This document shows positions 63,601 through 64,000 of a stretch of DNA of 64,000 nucleotides, piece after piece. The notes under the pieces were generated by a model. It had not been told where the DNA came from. It worked only from the letters and a program-made list of their open reading frames with translations, and did no database searches. Location: the NCBI GenBank assembly GCA_028015205.1, contig CM051520.1, forward strand, positions 65,728,694 through 65,792,693, given 5' to 3'. This stretch comes from Mytilisepta virgata. Lineage: Eukaryota; Mollusca; Bivalvia; Mytilida; Mytilidae. Each line of letters opens with the position of its first letter. Position 1 is the stretch's first letter. The position numbers and the translations under genes were made by a program.

Positions 63601-63879
63601 ATCCCTCTGTATACATGTACATTTGTACATGTAGAAAACATGTACAATAAAAAAACATGGTAAAACACTACATGTAGCTACAAATGCAAAAGAAACTGAA
63701 CTGATTCAAAATGCAATTGGTGGTATGCAGTTACAGAAAATGACACTTAGAAGAATAAAAAGAGGTTAATTAGCAAATTTGCTGAAAAAAGGATTTTGAA
63801 GAGTTTCACTGACAAAATACATTTGCCCATAATTCATTCGTACACTATAATGTACAATGATTTGTATATTATTTTTAGC

Positions 63880-64000
63880 CATGTGAGCTTTTGCCATCAC
63901 TTGGCGTCCGTCATAAACTTTTCACATTTTCATCTTCTCCTCTGAAACCACTAGGCCAAATGGAATTAAACTTGGCAGAAAGCATCTATGTAAGGTCCTT
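63880..64000. repeat. Interspersed repeat terminus running off the right edge
   Basis: 'tgagcttttgccatcacttg gcgtccgtc' is the reverse complement of the terminus at 11125-11160 in tubulin copy B intron 2; the rest resembles 58340-58440. Confidence 0.7.

Larger units (their letters stand above)
56990..64000. other. Gene-free right end with decayed repeats
   Basis: No coding region is supported over 7 kb. Recognisable content is listed separately: interspersed repeat pieces at 58290-58560 and 63880-64000, a likely repeat at 58930-59130, and degenerate tandem repeats at 59270-60600. Confidence 0.5.

Overview
The window is AT-rich animal genomic DNA from a eukaryote with spliced genes, GT-AG introns and dense short repeats. 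The repeat content (hairpin/MITE-like elements, 'gacggacgga' tails, decayed LINEs) and the gene types suggest a mollusc, most likely a mussel-like bivalve. That assignment is inference; no species marker was identified.

Left part (1-28.5 kb): a head-to-tail tandem array of beta-tubulin genes, all on the minus strand. Four copies are complete (start codons at 5248, 13223, 20656 and 28366). The first exon of a fifth copy (start codon at 1060) is present, and the rest of it lies off the left edge. Every complete copy has the same four-exon layout (57 + 109 + 356 + 822/828 nt), giving 447 or 449 residues, with introns of very different length and content. Exon 2 is almost identical in nucleotide sequence in all four copies, while exon 1, part of exon 3 and the introns have diverged. 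Introns and spacers hold many inverted-repeat elements.

Middle (28.5-37.5 kb): no intact gene seen. There is a decayed LINE fragment (about 33.0-34.2 kb), several palindromes, a G/C-tract-bounded TIR element and an element built from repeated GGACATTTTAGCGG motifs.

Right-centre, minus strand (37.6-46.0 kb): a four-exon gene assembled here from matching splice phases. It encodes about 1596 residues: an acidic/Ser-rich N-terminus with a charged helical region, six tandem 66-70-residue repeats, two Cys motifs and a single membrane segment near the C-terminus. The short tail after the membrane segment resembles a KASH domain (Cys exactly 20 residues before a terminal Pro-Pro-Pro). This is the most interesting novel candidate in the window: a possible outer-nuclear-membrane LINC-complex protein.

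Right-centre, plus strand (47.6-56.0 kb): a six-exon ADP-ribosylglycohydrolase/J1-crystallin-family gene (326 residues) with the metal-binding acidic motifs replaced, so probably a non-catalytic member. Its introns hold a LINE 3' end, several large hairpins and a roughly 183-bp tandem satellite.

Right end (57-64 kb): no gene supported; decayed interspersed and tandem repeats. The three gene groups show no operon-like relation. A functional link between the microtubule array and a nuclear-envelope protein would be speculation.
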